A DNA stretch of 64,000 bases, taken from NCBI GenBank assembly GCA_024509875.1, contig JAMPIV010013734.1, forward strand, positions 1 through 64,000, given 5' to 3'. The notes beneath the pieces are model-generated. The model ran no database searches. It was not told the DNA's origin and saw only the letters and a list, made by a program, of their open reading frames with translations. This DNA comes from Oreohelix idahoensis (lineage: Eukaryota; Mollusca; Gastropoda; Stylommatophora; Oreohelicidae). Each line of letters begins with the position of its first letter. The stretch's first letter is position 1. The position numbers and the translations under genes were made by a program. Of this stretch, positions 11,982 through 21,640 are shown piece after piece.

Positions 11982-13413
11982 AGCAAGGATCTATCAGAGA
12001 CTCCTTAACCCCGACGGTAGTACATCCCGAATCGAAAAGTACTGAGACTAGCCTATCATTTATTAGACCTTTATCTAAGATGAGAGATCCTCTCCCATCA
12101 TGCGCAACTGTAGCAGGTAGAGCAGGAAGAGGGTGACCACAACTTAGCGTAGATACAGTCGATGAATCGAACAATGTTAAGCATTGGGGGCATTCAGTTG
12201 CTCTCCCAAAATCGAAAGCACAACCAGTGATAGCCCTAGAGTTACCACTATCATTTGCTGTATTACAGGCTCCATCAAACTCTTGTTGTGCAGAGTTTGC
12301 CTGTTGGTAAGGTCTTTTCTTGTTAAACCTAGGTCTACCTCGATTATCATTTCCCCTGTAATTATTTTGACTATCATTTCCCCTGTAATTATTTCGACTA
12401 TCATTTCCCCTGTAACTGTGATCATATTGCCTATTGTAATCATCATTCCGGTTTGAATCCCGGTTTCTAAATTCACCATCGTCATAATCTTGACGTCGAG
12501 AATGATTACCTCGAAAATTTGAATAGTTATTATTTGGATAGCCTTTGCGAAAGTGTCTCAAATTATTACCACTAAAATTACGAGAACTACCATCTTGTCT
12601 CCACTTCATAGACGAAGAACCATCATGTGTTGGATTACTCCGCTTCTGAGTGTAATTTTGATTACTTCCCCTATTCCAATTTTGTTGAGCACCCTGAAAT
12701 TTTTTTCTGAAATTAGGGCCATATGGTGTTGCCGAAGCAGCTGGCAACCCTTCTTTCACTTTAGAATTGCTAACTGTAGCATGGGGATGTGCTGTGGCAT
12801 ACTGACAACAGTATTCCTCCATTTCTTTTAAGTTTTTAGGCTTACGCTCATGAAGGAATGCAAGAAAAGAATCATTAACAGATGACAAAACCTTATCTCG
12901 CAATAATAAGTCCATTAGACCTTCATATGTTTTCTCAATCTGAGACAACTCAACCCATCGTGTAAATGTACGACGTATCTTTGTAACAAAATCAGAGAAA
13001 TCTACTCCATTTTCTGGCAACATTGTCCTAAAACGAAGACGATAGTCTTCTTGTTTTAGTTGATATTTTTTTAGCAGTGCTGCCCTGACAACATCATAAT
13101 TAGTCCTCTCATGTTCGTCTATTGTCATAAGAGTAGTCACTGTGTCACCTGTAAAAAATGGCATCAGTTGTTCAACATATTTTTCCTTTTTTATGTTATG
13201 CGTATCGCACAAAAATTGGAATCTATCTAGATAATCTGCTACGTCATCCTTTAAAGGATTGAAATGAGGCAATTTAATCCTACTAACAAACTCCCTTGTC
13301 GTACTCGAAGTTGTTTGCTGAGCACCCGTACTCGCCAATTTCAATTTCTCTAACTCCAAAATTGCGAGTTTTTCATCAAGTTCCATCTTCTGTTTTCTTT
13401 CCTCATGTTCCAT
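11908..13413 (-). CDS. Element A Gag (SCAN-like capsid, Arg/Gly/Asn-rich tail) and start of protease
   Basis: A 501-codon frame. A charged helix opens the protein. Capsid-like sequence follows, ending at about residues 140-210 in a leucine-rich helical block (YEGLMDLLLRDKVL and downstream) that resembles the SCAN fold. Residues of about 235-375 are rich in Arg, Gly, Asn and Tyr, with a nine-residue YRGND-type unit repeated, a likely nucleic-acid-binding tail. No CCHC knuckle is seen; instead there is a CPQC and CGH pair near residue 405-430. The protease active site DSG is near residue 455. The first 30 codons extend the coiled coil of the 13403-13834 frame across a six-A run. Confidence 0.85.
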   Translation of the reverse strand: MEHEERKQKMELDEKLAILELEKLKLASTGAQQTTSSTTREFVSRIKLPHFNPLKDDVADYLDRFQFLCDTHNIKKEKYVEQLMPFFTGDTVTTLMTIDEHERTNYDVVRAALLKKYQLKQEDYRLRFRTMLPENGVDFSDFVTKIRRTFTRWVELSQIEKTYEGLMDLLLRDKVLSSVNDSFLAFLHERKPKNLKEMEEYCCQYATAHPHATVSNSKVKEGLPAASATPYGPNFRKKFQGAQQNWNRGSNQNYTQKRSNPTHDGSSSMKWRQDGSSRNFSGNNLRHFRKGYPNNNYSNFRGNHSRRQDYDDGEFRNRDSNRNDDYNRQYDHSYRGNDSRNNYRGNDSQNNYRGNDNRGRPRFNKKRPYQQANSAQQEFDGACNTANDSGNSRAITGCAFDFGRATECPQCLTLFDSSTVSTLSCGHPLPALPATVAHDGRGSLILDKGLINDRLVSVLFDSGCTTVGVKESLIDPCCATGKNNQMCYIWWYYGKLSYCYY

Positions 13414-13834
13414 TTTTTCTGATTTCAGCCTCAGCTTGAGCTTTCCTCTCCTCTGCAGCAGCCTCTTTGTCTAATCTCTTTTGTTCCGCTTCTTTGTCTA
13501 ATCTCTTTTGTTCAGCTTCTTTGTCTAATCTCTTTTGTTCAGCTTCTTTGTCTAATCTCTTTTGTTCAGCTTCAAATCTCCTTTCCTCCACCTGCATCTG
13601 CAATTTCTTTTGTTCAGCAGCAATATCAGCTTCTCTGTCTAGCCTTTTTTGTTCAGCAGCTGCTTCTCTTTCTAATCTCTTCTCTTCAGCCATAGTTTTT
13701 TTTTCCTCTGCAGCAGCCCTTCTTTCTTCAGCAGCTAATGCTTTGTCATACTGAGCAACAGCCCACTGTTCTAACTGTTGACCAGTCTTATCAAGGGCTC
13801 TCCCTTGTGTAATAAAGTAGTCCAATGTAGACAT
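13403..13834 (-). CDS. Element A Gag N-terminal coiled coil
   Basis: 143 codons, starting at the ATG at 13834, the natural start of the polyprotein. After a short leader the protein is almost entirely Glu, Lys, Arg, Ala and Gln in heptad-like spacing, a long coiled coil. Near the end a nine-residue unit (EQKRLDKEA) is repeated four times, a 27-bp tandem expansion. The frame runs out at 13403 just after a six-A run, and the next frame overlaps and continues the same charged helix, so the two are one protein separated by one extra A. Elements B and C also begin with charged coiled-coil Gag regions. Confidence 0.82.
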   Translation of the reverse strand: MSTLDYFITQGRALDKTGQQLEQWAVAQYDKALAAEERRAAAEEKKTMAEEKRLEREAAAEQKRLDREADIAAEQKKLQMQVEERRFEAEQKRLDKEAEQKRLDKEAEQKRLDKEAEQKRLDKEAAAEERKAQAEAEIRKNGT

Positions 13835-14430
13835 CTTGTCTACTGAGATCAGTAACTTGCAGAAGCAAATATATTAAATTATCCCACTTTAATGGGAGAC
13901 AAGTCTGAAATGATAGACTTGTATACTCACTTCACTTTCTTTCACACTCTTAGTCTTGTTTATAATGTACCCAAAAAATCACCTGAGTACCTGTGGAAAA
14001 AAAAATTCCCTTATATCCCACTCACTATGGGCACAAGTCTTTTTTATAAAGAACTTGAATATGTATTTCACCTTGTCTCAATCTTTGTAGATAACAAGTC
14101 TTTTATCAAAGAACTTGTATAAATATCTTATATAATAATATTTTATTAAGAAACTCTATATGAAGAGTCTACCTTATCAATAATATCAAAACATGACCAA
14201 GTATGTGTATGTAGACTGTGCATGACAGTAATGTAGTACAAACAAAAAAAAATACAAAGACAAAAATACAAAACAATACAAATGGCAACACTGTTTTGAC
14301 CAAAAATGTGTAGAGAAATACACAAGAAAGGAGAGACCTACAGAATACAAACAAAACAAATCGAAAATCAAAACTGAAAAAAACAGACAAAATATTACAA
14401 AAACAACGTTAAGTACAATTACATCACAGC

Positions 14431-14448
14431 TAACATCAATAGCGACCA
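14431..14448 (-). promoter_or_regulatory. Primer-binding-site candidate of element A
   Basis: On the minus strand the LTR would end in CTAGTGACA, followed by AT and then TGGTCGCT. Element C has the same arrangement: CTACGACA, AA, TGGTCGCT. The match to C stops after eight bases, so the primer tRNA cannot be named. Confidence 0.45.
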
Positions 14449-14450
14449 AT

Positions 14451-16240
14451 TGTCACTAGCAAATTTCCAAATTAAGAAAATTTGCACCTACAGAACGCTT
14501 ACAGTAAGCCTCGATCAAGTGGCATATTTACCGTAAGACCCACCAACCGAAAAACCCGCAGAAAAATACACCAAAAACAGTAGAAATAACATAAACATAT
14601 AGCAATCAATTTCAATGTGTTGCAGAACAAGTTCAGTCACAGCTGAAACTAAAATAAATTCCTTGCTCCTTGCAAACACAGAAACGAAATGTCAAACGCG
14701 CACTGAACGTCAAATCCACTGTAACATAAAGTGGTATTCACGAACCAAAGTTACTATGACCTTCTCAAATTAGGGCTTGCACATTGAATGTTTACTATTT
14801 CCACGTACTGTTTACAGACACTTGACCTCCAACAATGTAGCTTGAATGCTCTGACCTAGAAAAGTCTGTTGTTGAATGAAACGTGTAACAACCAGCAGTA
14901 CTGTTTACAATAGGAACCCGCCTTCTATGCAGTTATGGTCCACGTAGCAAATGCCTAGTAGTTAACTTCAGTACATGTCTTGTTATGCTTTATGTAGCAT
15001 TATAATATAAATGCTCGTACTGTTTATTTGGGTCAACCGTTGATGACCTATATCTGTCCTGTTGTAGCCAAAACTTGCAAGTGTAGAATTAGCGCTGTGT
15101 GTTACGGCTGTCCCGTGTGTAGCTTAGACCCACAGATCAGAAGTGTAATGTGTACTTGTCCTTCTTGTAACTTTCTCGACAAAACTGGAGACATCATACA
15201 TGTAACAGCCAACCAGGAATGTAAATTTCTGGATCCATAAATGTCAACAATAATGTCAAATGCTCGCTCTGTTCTTTTTAAACCCACAGATCTGGTCCAT
15301 CAGAAATGTAAGTTTCTAGGCCACATTGGCGACAAGAAATGTATCATAAGAGCCCACGTAACTGGTCCACCAGAAATGTAACTGTCTTTTTTTCTTTGTT
15401 GATGTGATCACTGGCCCAAGACAGTATACATGTTGTTAGATGTGTAGTGCGAGCGTATGATGAATTGAGTGTGGGTGCGAATGAAGGCGCGAATGTGTTT
15501 AGGCTCGTATAGATGTAGATCCTGCAACCCATACTCTCACATGCAGTAATCAAGGATGCTTTGACACTGCAGGCATGTTTCAAGATATTTATTGACGGGA
15601 ACACACATAATATCAACAGGAACAGTCAGTGTAACAAGGTCATGCTGACCTGACATCGATAGGTATACATTTGGCATTCAAAAAGGTAAACATCAGAATA
15701 GACGTGCATGGTCAATAGCAAAGTTCTTCAATAATGACAGTTCGTAGCGTCGCCCTTGGCGTCTCTGACTAAACGCGTCAGATGCCTTAGTTACTATGAC
15801 ACATAGGTGCAACTTGGCACTCCCTGCCAATTGCACATATCAGGCTGTAGTATAATAGCCGAAAGCACAGGCCTCGTTCTGACGTCGGCCGTGTACTTCT
15901 GTTAAATAGGTTATCATCAACCCTGCAGTAATACTTATTGTAGATAGAAGTTCCGCCAATCTGCGGCTCCACAATATATCTTCATCACTGGATTTCTTGA
16001 CAATATAAGACTAACAGTCTTGGATGGCTACCTCGAGCACAAATATATAAGTTCTGAAATGGCGGATCAGTGAGCTGCTGTTCACCCTAGGTAATCCTTT
16101 ACATGTTCTGCCACCGAAAAGCGTAATAATGCATAAAGGTCGGTATTACCTGGCAAATGAATCCTCAGAACATCACAAGGAATTCTGTCGTCATCCCGAC
16201 GCACAGAGATTCACTGGGGAAAACTGCCATAGCAGTTACT
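14451..16240 (-). repeat. Right (5') LTR remnant of element A
   Basis: The inner end is placed at 14451, where TGTCACTAG follows the primer-binding candidate. The part 15401-16240 is repeated at 7412-8135. The outer end stops at 16240, where a LINE tail begins abruptly, so the U3 start is missing here but preserved in the left copy. A TATATA box on the minus strand (about 16040) is a plausible promoter. Homology for 14451-15400 is not found in the window. Confidence 0.55.
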
Positions 16241-16480
16241 GCACCATCATAGTGGGTAGACGTTGGAACTGGGTTGACCACCCTAACACCATCACCAAAA
16301 CTGTGATGCTGTGAACTCCTGAAGGAAAGCGATATCAAGGCCAACCAAAAGCCACTTGGAGGCAGAGATTTTGTAGCATGAACCAAAGTTGGGGAACTAC
16401 ACGAGGGATGGCTCTCTACTGAGTAAAGTGGAGACAGTTTGTTGCTGCCCTACAAGACGCCACCAGGCGTGATGGTGACT
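16241..16480 (+). mobile_element. 3' tail of a LINE, degraded
   Basis: Translation in shifting frames resembles the C-terminal end of LINE ORF2 proteins, including RRWNWVDH and an Arg/Pro-rich stretch followed by a Trp-rich tail. It matches 49660-49930 in the same orientation. Several small indels disrupt it. It abuts the truncated LTR of element A at 16240. Confidence 0.6.
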
Positions 16481-16689
16481 GATTGATGTGTCAGTCAGCG
16501 GCGGCCAATGACCAAAGACGAAGACGTTTGATATAAAATACAGTATTCACGAACGCAGCCATGTTGTCGAGAGAAAACAGTTTGCAAGAATTAGATAGAT
16601 TTATACTGTATCCAATAAATTGCTCGCTACTAAAATTAACATCACAATACTGAAGTGCTTTGGTAAAATTCAACCAATAGAAATAAGTG

Positions 16690-16910
16690 TAACATCAGCG
16701 ACCTCATGTGGTTGAGTGATGGGGAGTGTGTATCAAAGAAGACAAACAAAGAATAGAAGCACTTCACCCTCAAGCATGTCGTATGAGGCCACTAATGTGA
16801 GATTGTGCATAGGGCTAGCAACCCCATAGTGTAAAATAAATTGCTACAGAAACCCTAATAGGTAGAGCACAGGAAAGGTTTCGCTCCAGGCTTCCACAAT
16901 GGCTCTATCC
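16690..16910. repeat. Fragment of a dispersed repeat
   Basis: A stretch containing GCTAGCAACCCCAT, an A/T-rich spacer and TTGCTACAGA is found again, diverged, near 46225-46275, with a shorter match near 32100. It is probably the edge of a LINE or SINE family that I cannot name. Confidence 0.35.
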
Positions 16911-17099
16911 TCCATGTAAAATCATAATGAGTTGGTGTATGTTAACATGGATGGAGTAAGTTTGCTCTCCAAAACCTTGGAGAAGGGACACCGTACCAAC
17001 AATAAATGCTAGAATTTCAAAAGCGCATAAGAAAAACAAAATACATGTACTAGTAAATATAATAATCATAATAATAATAACAATAATAAGAATCTTCAA

Positions 17100-17400
17100 G
17101 TGCCATGCCTGGTAGTATAGGCGATAATGTCTCTCCACAACTTCCTGTATCCAGCACGGTTTATTCAATGCTGTTATTGACTTCTGTCAAAGCCATGATG
17201 TCAAACTGCCAAGTATCTCTGTGTCTCTGTCCTTTAATTTGTCCTGTTGTCACGATATATTCCCGTTTGATTCTTCTCATAACACGTCCAGTTAAATTGG
17301 CAATAAGCTTCTTTCGTGCATTGACCTTTTTCAGGACATCTTCATTATTGTTGTAGCTGAGCCCCGTAATTTTAGCATTAAAGTGGATTGCTTCTTTCTA
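17100..17400 (-). mobile_element. LINE ORF2 C-terminal fragment
   Basis: Read on the minus strand and allowing frame changes, the sequence gives VTTGQIKGQR and then KLWRDIIAYTTRHGT. These are hallmarks of the C-terminal tail of one group of animal LINE reverse transcriptases. Start and end are approximate; no RT core remains. Confidence 0.6.
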
Positions 17401-17598
17401 ATATGATGAAAAAACTTCCTTAACCCCTTGTCCTTGTTCGGGACATCTTCATTAACTCTTGTTAGCTGTTCATGTTGTGTTTAACATTCTTATATAAAAC
17501 CACATTCCTGTGGCCTCTAGTGCTTTTCTTATTTTCATTTCCTTCACTATTGTATAAAAAAATAATTATAATGCAGTTCTCACTTGTGGATGTTAAGA

Positions 17599-17745
17599 CT
17601 GTTTCATCAGCGTATGTCATATTGCGTCCCGTAAAGTATATTTATTACTGTTTCATCAGCGTATGTCATATTGCGTCCCGTAAAGTATATTTATTACTGT
17701 TTCATCAGCGTATGTCATATTGCGTCCCGTAAAGTATATTTATTA
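17599..17745. repeat. 49-bp tandem repeat, three copies
   Basis: Three near-identical 49-base units begin with CTGTTTCATCAGCG and end in TATTTATTA. The copies are essentially identical, so the duplication is recent. Confidence 0.9.
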
Positions 17746-18440
17746 CATGCCCTCTATGGATCTCATTATACTTTCACAGTACCGATTGAACAGGTGACAG
17801 CACACATCCCTAGCTAACACTGTTACCTGTTTATACATTCCTACTTTGTTTGCAATTCTTATAACTATGAATAATGATAATAAAAATAAATATTAAAGTA
17901 ATAACAATTTCTTTTTATACCGTATCTTGTGGTCATCCATTCTTCTCTCATTCTCTTTCCCGGTGAAGTATAAGCCTTCAAGATGTTCACAACAAGCTTC
18001 CCTATCCTTTGTCGTCCTTTCAAGAACTCCTCAAGTCTTCTTTACCCCTATCATATCTCACCTTTATCTCTCGTACTTACTATTCCCATTGTCCAGTTCA
18101 GGTTTGTTCAAGAGGACCAAGTCATTTTTAATGTCTGGTTTATAAGGGTCGGATGGGTATCCGCCAGCGATGACATCATCATAATAGCCGTAGTCACCTA
18201 CTGGTGGGATGCCTGGGTTGACGAATGGGAAGAGGGCCTGACCCCTAGCCAGGGCGATTTCTGTGCCTATGGGATTCAGATAAATAAATCTTATAGTATG
18301 TAAATTAACCGTGATTTATTTAATAACGCAACGTGACAAAATGTTTATTTAGACATACAAAATATGAAGGTATGCAGAGATCAATAAAATGACACACAAA
18401 ATATGAAGGTATGCAGAGATCAAGAAAATGACACACGTGT

Positions 18441-18870
18441 GTGATTGGTTTGGTTTGATTGTAAAGACTATCTTCATTCCTCACGGACAGCTCCATCAGT
18501 GCTCCGATCTCCTCCCTTAGATCACACAAGGAGGATTTCAGCACTGTGCGCGAACTCCGTAGCACTGGCTAGAAACCCAATGTGTGTATACATGAATCAC
18601 ATATTCTATAAATATTTGTGTGGTGTGTAGATTTCTAATTTTTAAATTTTGTCAAGGAAGCGGCCTTATGGCCTACTCTTTACGATTTCCAACTGCCGTG
18701 GGATTTTTAACATTGCTCAACGTGCACACGTGACCTCCAGTTTTTTCGCACTTATCCAAGAAGGCTAGGTATCCGATCTAATTACCCAGGAGACCGGGGT
18801 AGGGAAATGACATCATTAGGATCACTTCTAAAAGAAGATTATATGAATTATATTCCCTCAACTGGGAACC
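18441..18870 (-). repeat. SINE-like dispersed repeat, copy 1, cut by the LTR of element B
   Basis: Aligns with about 50180-50600. The shared sequence ends exactly at 18870, where the LTR of element B begins. The other copy continues into a tRNA-like head (see 50060-50660). Element B therefore inserted into this repeat, and GAACC at 18866-18870 would be the expected five-base target duplication. Confidence 0.75.
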
Positions 18871-20937
18871 TGTCGTAGATTTTATTGAGATAGGTTGAAG
18901 ATGTTTAAGGTCCCGTCTGAGCAGAGGTGATAATGGTAAACTATGTGAGAATAAGGGGTAAGAAATAGCTTTTTTTTCACAAGGGGGTGAGAGTGTAAGA
19001 GAAAGGACAGTCTCTGGATTGAGTAATATCTCTAACCTCAGCCTATCTCACGACAATATTTAACTAGACTCCCTTTCTCTCCTGGTACATATATATCAGT
19101 TACACTTCACTTACATATACACAATTCTGTGACATAATACGTACAGACGTGAACCAAGCTATGGATAACATATAATGGGCAGGGGTTTGACCAACACGAT
19201 AACTTAGGTTTATTATGTTTATTATCTTAAAGAAATCACATACAACAATATTATCTATCAGAAGGTATAGTTTACAGACATAAAAAATGCAAGAAAATGT
19301 ATTAACCCAATAGGCTCTCCTCTGTTGCAAAGGAATCCCAAAGTAGATCCTGACAGAGGTAATTAACCCAAAAGATTACAGTTAATAATAATATATATAG
19401 AGATAGACGATAAAGTAAAAGAACCAAGTCTCTAGTTAATCTATCCTGAAACAAAGAAGACAAGAAAATGATATAACAGTATTTGCGAACCCGAAAAGAC
19501 TGAAGTGAGTATAATGATTATACGAAATATGAAATATTCATTTTCTCTTTCTTACAGTCTGTCGGTCTGTGGCCACAAGCAATCAGCAATCACACTTACC
19601 TACTACTCTTTAACACATCTGTGTATTTTTGACATATCTCAGGGTGGTGCTATCCAAGGGACCCCAGTTCCTCCAAGAATGATTAATTTTTCCTAATGGG
19701 GAACGTCCGCTTAAATAATGCTAATATTATGTGTCAAAAAGTTCACGTCAGGTAGTGCAGGTAAATATATATATGCGATCAAAATGTTCACCATGGGCAG
19801 CGCACAGAACCGATATTTAAGGAAAATGTCTGGTGGGTACACTGTTAGAAAACCAATAAGGATAAGCAAAGGATCTCCTATCTGTTTTTATCTCTCACTC
19901 TGGGGTTGGGTGCCGGTTATGGACCCAAGTATTCCTTTTTCTGGATAAATCCACTTGAGAAAAGAAAAAAAAAAAAAACTACGATAGTCAATATTCTGGA
20001 AACAATGTTTGTATATATATAGATATTTGGCCACCACAGGCGGATCAGATTTGCTGTGAACAATCTGGGTAATTTCTTGTCCAGTTCTGATTTTTATATT
20101 CTTTAAAATGTTTATATGTGGGGACTTTCTCTCTGTAGGAAAACCACAAGAGAACCGCACGGGTCCAAATCTAAGACCCAATAATATTTTAAGAATGTTT
20201 TTTTTTTCTGGAGCTATTCAGACCGCTAGATCACAGGGTTGATCGCCTAGAGGTAGAAAAAACAAACATTTTAACAATGATATCATTATTATATTCTACA
20301 CTCGTTAGGTAAGACCTCTGGATCACTCCGGTATTAAATTATATTTAAAACCCACAAACTCTAGTAATTCACAAAATTACGCATGATGAATAAAAGTATA
20401 TTTATCTCTAATTATCAGTCGCCTAGCGTATATTAATTAATTTAAAGCGTCTCTTACTGGGGGAATAGCAAGAAATTAAATTTACTTATTACAGCTGGAA
20501 CTATTTAATATGCTTATTTAATAAACACAGAAATCCCAGTGAAAACATTAACCCGTTAAGGCACTCCAAATTCTAATATATATATGATTACCGCCACGCA
20601 AGGACAAATTGACACTCTATACGAATCTAAAAGGAATTATCTTTATATATAAACTCCAAGATTCGCGCTAGAAGATATCACCAATTCCTGGGGCCAGACT
20701 GATAAAGAGTTTTCTAAAACTGTGCTAATATACTGAATCGCCCCGATGTCCCCAGGTCTTGCAAACGCGCACCTGCGAATTTCTTCGTCCATTCTATTAT
20801 CAGGTGTTAAACAGAGGTTTCATTTCTATGGCATACCAAACCAGCAATCGTGGGAATGACTCGAGTTGTTTAGTTGTAAGAGAGAAAAGGGGGACTGAAG
20901 GATTAAAGAAAGAGAGGTCCGATTTTCATACGTCACA
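18871..20937 (-). repeat. 3' LTR of element B (2067 bp)
   Basis: Its plus-strand ends are TGTCGTAGAT and ACGTCACA, a TG/CA pair. It is repeated at 26175-28347. The polypurine tract of the minus strand lies immediately to its right. Small ORFs inside (19505-19696, 19718-19948) are repeated in the other LTR and are not convincing genes. Confidence 0.93.
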
Positions 20938-20953
20938 GTCGTCCCCTCTTGAA
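20938..20953 (-). promoter_or_regulatory. Polypurine tract of element B
   Basis: Minus-strand AAGAGGGGACGAC directly precedes the LTR start TGTGACG. The same tract recurs at 28348-28363 beside the middle LTR. Confidence 0.8.
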
Positions 20954-20967
20954 GACATGAAACCATT

Positions 20968-21640
20968 TCATGTTTCATTTATGACAATGGAGCTCTCTTG
21001 ATCAGTAACTTGCAGGTGATTGTTGTTTTCGCTTTCCACCTCCTCTTCCGTGCTCCAATTTCTACTCATAAAATCTGCTCCCACGTTCTGTTTTCCCGGA
21101 ATGTATTCCACTTTGAAAGAGTACACGCTTAGTAGCAAGGCCCAGCGCATGATCCTCGCGTTGAATTCCTTATTCGCCCCAAGAAAAGCTAAAGGAGCGT
21201 GGTCTGTTTGCACCGTGAATGTTACTCCGTAAAGATATTCATGGTATTTCCTTATGCCATGAACAAGTGCTAGACACTCTCTTTCGACGGTGGAATAGTT
21301 ACGTTCTGCAGCATTCAGTTTACGGCTGCCATACGCAACTGGAAATAACAGATTCGGATCGGTGTCATCTGCTTGGAGCAGGGTTGACCCGATGCCCTGA
21401 CCCGAAGCGTCGACCCGCAATATAAAAGGTTTCTTGAGGTCAGGTAGTCTCAAAATGGGGTATTCAGACAATTGACCTTTTAAAGTGACGTAAGCTTGTT
21501 CGCACTTCGAATCCCAAATAACCTTGTCCGGGCGCCCTTTTTTTGTAAGGTCAGTAAGGGGTGCCGTTAGCCCGTTGAAATTCTTGATAAATTTCTGATA
21601 GTAAGCACACAGTGATAGAAAAGAACGGTGTCTTTCATCG
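20968..21640 (-). pseudogene. Element B RT thumb and RNase H, shifted frame
   Basis: The frame is open from about 21640 and ends at the natural stop at 20968. It carries the connection region and an RNase H domain with VDASGQGIG, RNYSTVERECLALVHG and TDHAPLAF, the Ty3-type catalytic aspartate, glutamate and aspartate contexts, followed by GKQNVGADFMSRNW. One G is missing from a three-G run at about 21647 compared with the second copy at 28378-29648, which separates this part from the RT above it. Left and right copies differ at only a few residues. Confidence 0.88.

Larger units (their letters stand above)
7412..16240 (-). mobile_element. Element A: Gmr1-like Ty3/Gypsy LTR retrotransposon, both LTRs truncated at their outer ends
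   Basis: The minus strand encodes, in order, Gag, aspartic protease, integrase, reverse transcriptase and RNase H between 13834 and 8853. Integrase therefore precedes RT, as in Gmr1-like elements and unlike ordinary Ty3/Gypsy. The segment 7412-8135 is repeated in direct orientation at 15401-16240, flanking the coding region. The simplest model is two LTRs, each missing its outer end. The left LTR would end at a polypurine tract at 8419, and the right LTR would begin after a primer-binding-like site at 14448. Joining the two remnants predicts an LTR near 2.07 kb, close to the 2067 bp of element B. No target duplication remains. There is no envelope gene. Type and domain order are sure; the LTR limits are inferred. 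Confidence 0.8.

Noticed and set aside
11955..11985. Programmed -1 frameshift at A AAA AAC in element A
   Set aside because: The downstream frame is +1, not -1, and the other breaks in the element are also single-base homopolymer changes.
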